Source: Streptomyces bicolor (GTDB lineage: Bacteria > Actinomycetota > Actinomycetes > Streptomycetales > Streptomycetaceae). From it: a stretch of DNA of 64,000 nt. Positions 61,850 to 64,000 of the stretch are shown here, one piece after another. The position numbers and the translations under genes were made by a program. A model generated the notes under the pieces. The model was not told where the DNA came from and made no database searches. It saw only the letters and a program-made list of their open reading frames with translations. Every line of letters starts with the position of its first letter. Position 1 is the first letter of the stretch. The stretch is taken from contig NZ_JOFS01000017.1 in the NCBI RefSeq assembly GCF_000719285.1, forward strand, positions 186,001-250,000, given 5' to 3'.

Positions 61850-62785
61850 ATGGCCGCTCTTGGATGGCTCACTCCCCGTAGGCGCTCCGCCACGGCGCGG
61901 AGCGTGTTGGCTGGCGAGGCCTCGGCGGAGGCAGCGCGCAAGTCGTCGCAGGAAGCGACAGTGTCCGAAGTCCCGGAGGACTCCTCCGCGGAACCGGAGT
62001 TCCCGGTGCTCGGCGACGAGAAGGCCGCCGCCTTCTTCGACCTGGACAACACCGTGATGCAGGGCGCCGCGCTGTTCCACTTCGGGCGGGGCCTGTACAA
62101 GCGGAAGTTCTTCGAGACCCGCGACCTCGCCAAGTTCGCCTGGCAGCAGGCGTGGTTCAGGCTGGCGGGCGTCGAGGACCCGGAGCACATGCAGGACGCG
62201 CGCGACTCGGCGCTGTCCATCGTCAAGGGCCACCGGGTCTCCGAGCTGATGTCGATCGGCGAGGAGATCTACGACGAGTACATGGCCGAGCGCATCTGGC
62301 CCGGCACCCGCGCCCTCGCCCAGGCCCACCTGGACGCCGGCCAGAAGGTGTGGCTGGTGACGGCGGCCCCGGTGGAGATCGCCCAGGTGATCGCCCGCCG
62401 CCTGGGGCTCACCGGCGCCCTGGGCACGGTGGCGGAGTCGGTGGACGGCGTCTACACGGGCAAGCTGGTGGGCGAACCGCTGCACGGCCCGGCGAAGGCG
62501 GAGGCGGTCCGCGCCCTGGCCGCCGCGGAGGAGCTGGACCTCTCGCGCTGCGCGGCCTACAGCGACTCGCACAACGACATCCCGATGCTCTCCCTCGTCG
62601 GCCACCCCTACGCCATCAACCCCGACACCAAGCTCCGCAAGCACGCCCGCAAACTGGACTGGCGCCTGCGCGACTACCGCACCGGCCGGAAGGCGGCGAA
62701 GGTCGGCATCCCGGCGGCCGCCGGGGTGGGCGCGGTGGCCGGAGGCACGGCCGCGGCGATCGCGCTGCACCGGCGCCGACGGTAG
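61850..62785 (+). CDS. HAD-family phosphatase (PSPase-like, subfamily IB)
   Basis: About 311 residues. HAD motif I is FFDLDNTVMQG (DxDxT-type), motif II is in VWLVTAAPVEIAQV, and motif III/IV is SDSHNDIPMLSLVGHPYAINPD. The N-terminal 65 residues are polar and Ala/Arg-rich, and the C-terminal tail is hydrophobic/basic (AAGVGAVAGGTAAAIALHRRRR). It should hydrolyse a small phosphomonoester. I chose the second Met (61850); ATG 61838 gives four more residues. It diverges from the glutaredoxin gene by 140 bp and precedes bldN on the same strand. Confidence 0.88.
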   Translation: MAALGWLTPRRRSATARSVLAGEASAEAARKSSQEATVSEVPEDSSAEPEFPVLGDEKAAAFFDLDNTVMQGAALFHFGRGLYKRKFFETRDLAKFAWQQAWFRLAGVEDPEHMQDARDSALSIVKGHRVSELMSIGEEIYDEYMAERIWPGTRALAQAHLDAGQKVWLVTAAPVEIAQVIARRLGLTGALGTVAESVDGVYTGKLVGEPLHGPAKAEAVRALAAAEELDLSRCAAYSDSHNDIPMLSLVGHPYAINPDTKLRKHARKLDWRLRDYRTGRKAAKVGIPAAAGVGAVAGGTAAAIALHRRRR

Positions 62786-63257
62786 GACCCCGCACCCCAG
62801 CGCCCCCGCACCCCAGAGCCCCGCTCCTCAAACGACACCGATCCCCCAGCGCCGACCGGCCCAGCTCGATCCGGTCGGCGCTGAGCATGTGCACGCCCGA
62901 AAGGGTGAGGCACGCCGCCGCGACAGACGGCGAGGCGACCACGCCCGGCCATGCGGCCAATCCGCACTCCATACCCCCGCGAACCCCTGTCCAGTCCCCT
63001 TGGCTGCACACGGCCACAACACGCCCCGGACTGAGCCGGAACACGGGCGGATTCGATCAACAAGCGGTCACTCTGCGGCACTTGATCGGGCGTCAATCGG
63101 TTACAGAAGAGACGCAATCGGTGATTTGAGCAACTGGGCGTAGCAGTGCCTGTACGAAGCGTTATTCTCCTCAGACGCAAACCGGTACCCCTCCGTCGCT
63201 ACGACGGGTGAACGGTCCCGCACTGCACGTGATGGAAGCTCTGCCTCTGGGAGTCCC
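62786..63257. other. gap between HAD gene and bldN with hairpin and direct repeat
   Basis: A perfect 13-bp hairpin (arms 62847-62859 and 62871-62883, 11-nt loop) ends the HAD transcript. Upstream of bldN, CAATCGGT occurs twice at 63094 and 63115 (21-bp period), and TATTCT at 63163-63168 looks like a -10 element without a good -35. In other streptomycetes BldD represses bldN, but I could not locate a convincing BldD box. An open frame of 84 codons here has no coding character. Confidence 0.5.
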
Positions 63258-64000
63258 GTGTACCCACACGTCGGGGTTGACGCCTCGGGCCTGGCTACGC
63301 TGCGCGCAACGGTCCACGACCTGTTGCGCGGCTTCGTCCCCACCGCGTACGCCGTCCCCGCCCTCGCCGTAACCGCCGTGCCCGTAGGCCCGTGCTACGC
63401 GCTCGCCGACGGCACCGCCGCCGTCGGCAGGCGTGGGCGCTCGGCCGGTGCGGCGACCGCTCGGCGGCCGGCCGCGGACAGCGACAGCGCTCGAATGATG
63501 GATCTGGTGGAACGCGCACAGGCCGGCGAGGCCGACGCGTTCGGTCGGCTCTACGACCAGTACAGCGACACCGTTTACCGCTACATCTACTACCGCGTCG
63601 GAGGGAAGGCCACCGCCGAGGACCTCACGAGCGAGACCTTTCTGCGGGCCCTTCGCCGGATCGGCACCTTCACCTGGCAGGGCCGGGACTTCGGCGCCTG
63701 GCTCGTCACCATCGCCCGCAACCTTGTCGCCGACCACTTCAAGTCCAGCCGCTTCCGGCTGGAGGTGACCACCGGGGAGATGCTCGACGCCAACGAAGTC
63801 GAGCGGTCCCCCGAGGACTCCGTCCTCGAGTCGCTCTCCAACGCCGCCCTCCTCGACGCCGTACGCCGGCTCAACCCGCAGCAGCAGGAGTGCGTCACCC
63901 TCCGCTTCCTCCAGGGCCTCTCCGTCGCGGAGACAGCTCGTGTCATGGGCAAGAACGAGGGCGCCATCAAGACCCTCCAGTACCGAGCCGTGCGCACCCT
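63258..64000 (+). CDS. bldN: ECF sigma factor BldN, 3' end beyond the window
   Basis: About 247 residues of the developmental sigma factor BldN. The start is GTG 63258 with GGGAG upstream. Residues 1 to about 80 are a non-sigma pro-sequence (MYPHVGVDASGLATLRATVHDL ... GRRGRSAGAATARR), which in S. coelicolor is removed by proteolysis. Region 2 follows (MMDLVERAQAGEADAFGRLYDQYSDTVYRYIYYRV ... TWQGRDFGAWLVTIARNLVADHF) and region 4 (NPQQQECVTLRFLQGLSVAETARVMGKNEGAIKTLQYRAVRTL). It drives aerial-mycelium genes such as chaplins and rodlins. The anti-sigma gene is expected beyond the edge. Confidence 0.96.
   Translation, partial: MYPHVGVDASGLATLRATVHDLLRGFVPTAYAVPALAVTAVPVGPCYALADGTAAVGRRGRSAGAATARRPAADSDSARMMDLVERAQAGEADAFGRLYDQYSDTVYRYIYYRVGGKATAEDLTSETFLRALRRIGTFTWQGRDFGAWLVTIARNLVADHFKSSRFRLEVTTGEMLDANEVERSPEDSVLESLSNAALLDAVRRLNPQQQECVTLRFLQGLSVAETARVMGKNEGAIKTLQYRAVRT

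Noticed and set aside
62889..63143. Small gene upstream of bldN
   Set aside because: The 84-codon frame has irregular composition (many His, Thr and rare codons), no ribosome-binding site and lies in the regulatory region of bldN.

Overview
This window is high-GC actinobacterial DNA that I read as a Streptomyces chromosome segment. The basis is the strong GC bias at third codon positions, frequent GTG starts, start/stop overlaps of 1-4 bp, and several diagnostic genes: a rex-hemA-hemC-hemD operon with a near-perfect Rex operator, and the first ~247 codons of a bldN-type sigma factor with the long N-terminal pro-sequence typical of Streptomyces BldN. No rRNA, tRNA, CRISPR array, insertion sequence or prophage was found.

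Layout. (a) 1-5.8 kb: a UvrA-like ABC protein (cut by the left edge) diverges from a tandem-MerR regulator. Then come a cytosine-deaminase-like enzyme overlapping a 2-oxoglutarate/Fe(II) oxygenase, a stand-alone condensation-domain acyltransferase, and a tail-overlapping SRPBCC gene. (b) 5.9-13.7 kb: a system II cytochrome c maturation set (resA-ccdA-resB-ccsB), a lipoprotein related to polysaccharide deacetylases, a histidine phosphatase and hemL. (c) 14-24 kb: an unknown protein, an arsenite-type exporter, a decayed tautomerase gene with an intact-looking double operator, a LacI-regulated alpha-glucoside ABC operon ending in a GH13 glucosidase, a possible SUKH protein and a RibD/DHFR-like reductase. 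(d) 24-34.5 kb: an OmpR-type two-component system, an FMN reductase plus luciferase-like monooxygenase pair, a TIGR03086-like protein, an AraC regulator, an HxlR redox regulator divergent from a quinone oxidoreductase, an ester-cyclase-like protein, an SDR with a 41-residue membrane protein, and a tyrosine phosphatase-GNAT fusion. (e) 34.5-49.5 kb: RtcB, two DUF3558 lipoproteins, a DUF2637 membrane protein, lysS and argS, a peptidoglycan-binding secreted protein beside two HTH-transmembrane proteins, a DUF4253 protein, arylamine N-acetyltransferase and an aminotransferase. (f) 49.5-64 kb: hemB, a flavoprotein oxidase, a small type-VII-secretion-like island, hemD-hemC-hemA-rex, a glutaredoxin-like protein, a HAD phosphatase and bldN.

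How the genes work together. Five genes of the tetrapyrrole route from glutamyl-tRNA (hemA, hemL, hemB, hemC, hemD) and four for haem attachment to cytochrome c lie within about 55 kb. At least one block is under the NADH/NAD+ sensor Rex. A weaker Rex-like palindrome sits on the resA start codon, which would, if real, join cytochrome c maturation to the same redox signal.

The most unusual parts are the WXG-type island of unknown function between hemB and hemD, the HTH-transmembrane-peptidoglycan-binding pair, the overlapping deaminase/oxygenase pair, and the tautomerase relic with its double palindrome. All functional statements rest on reading motifs by eye; no database search was possible.
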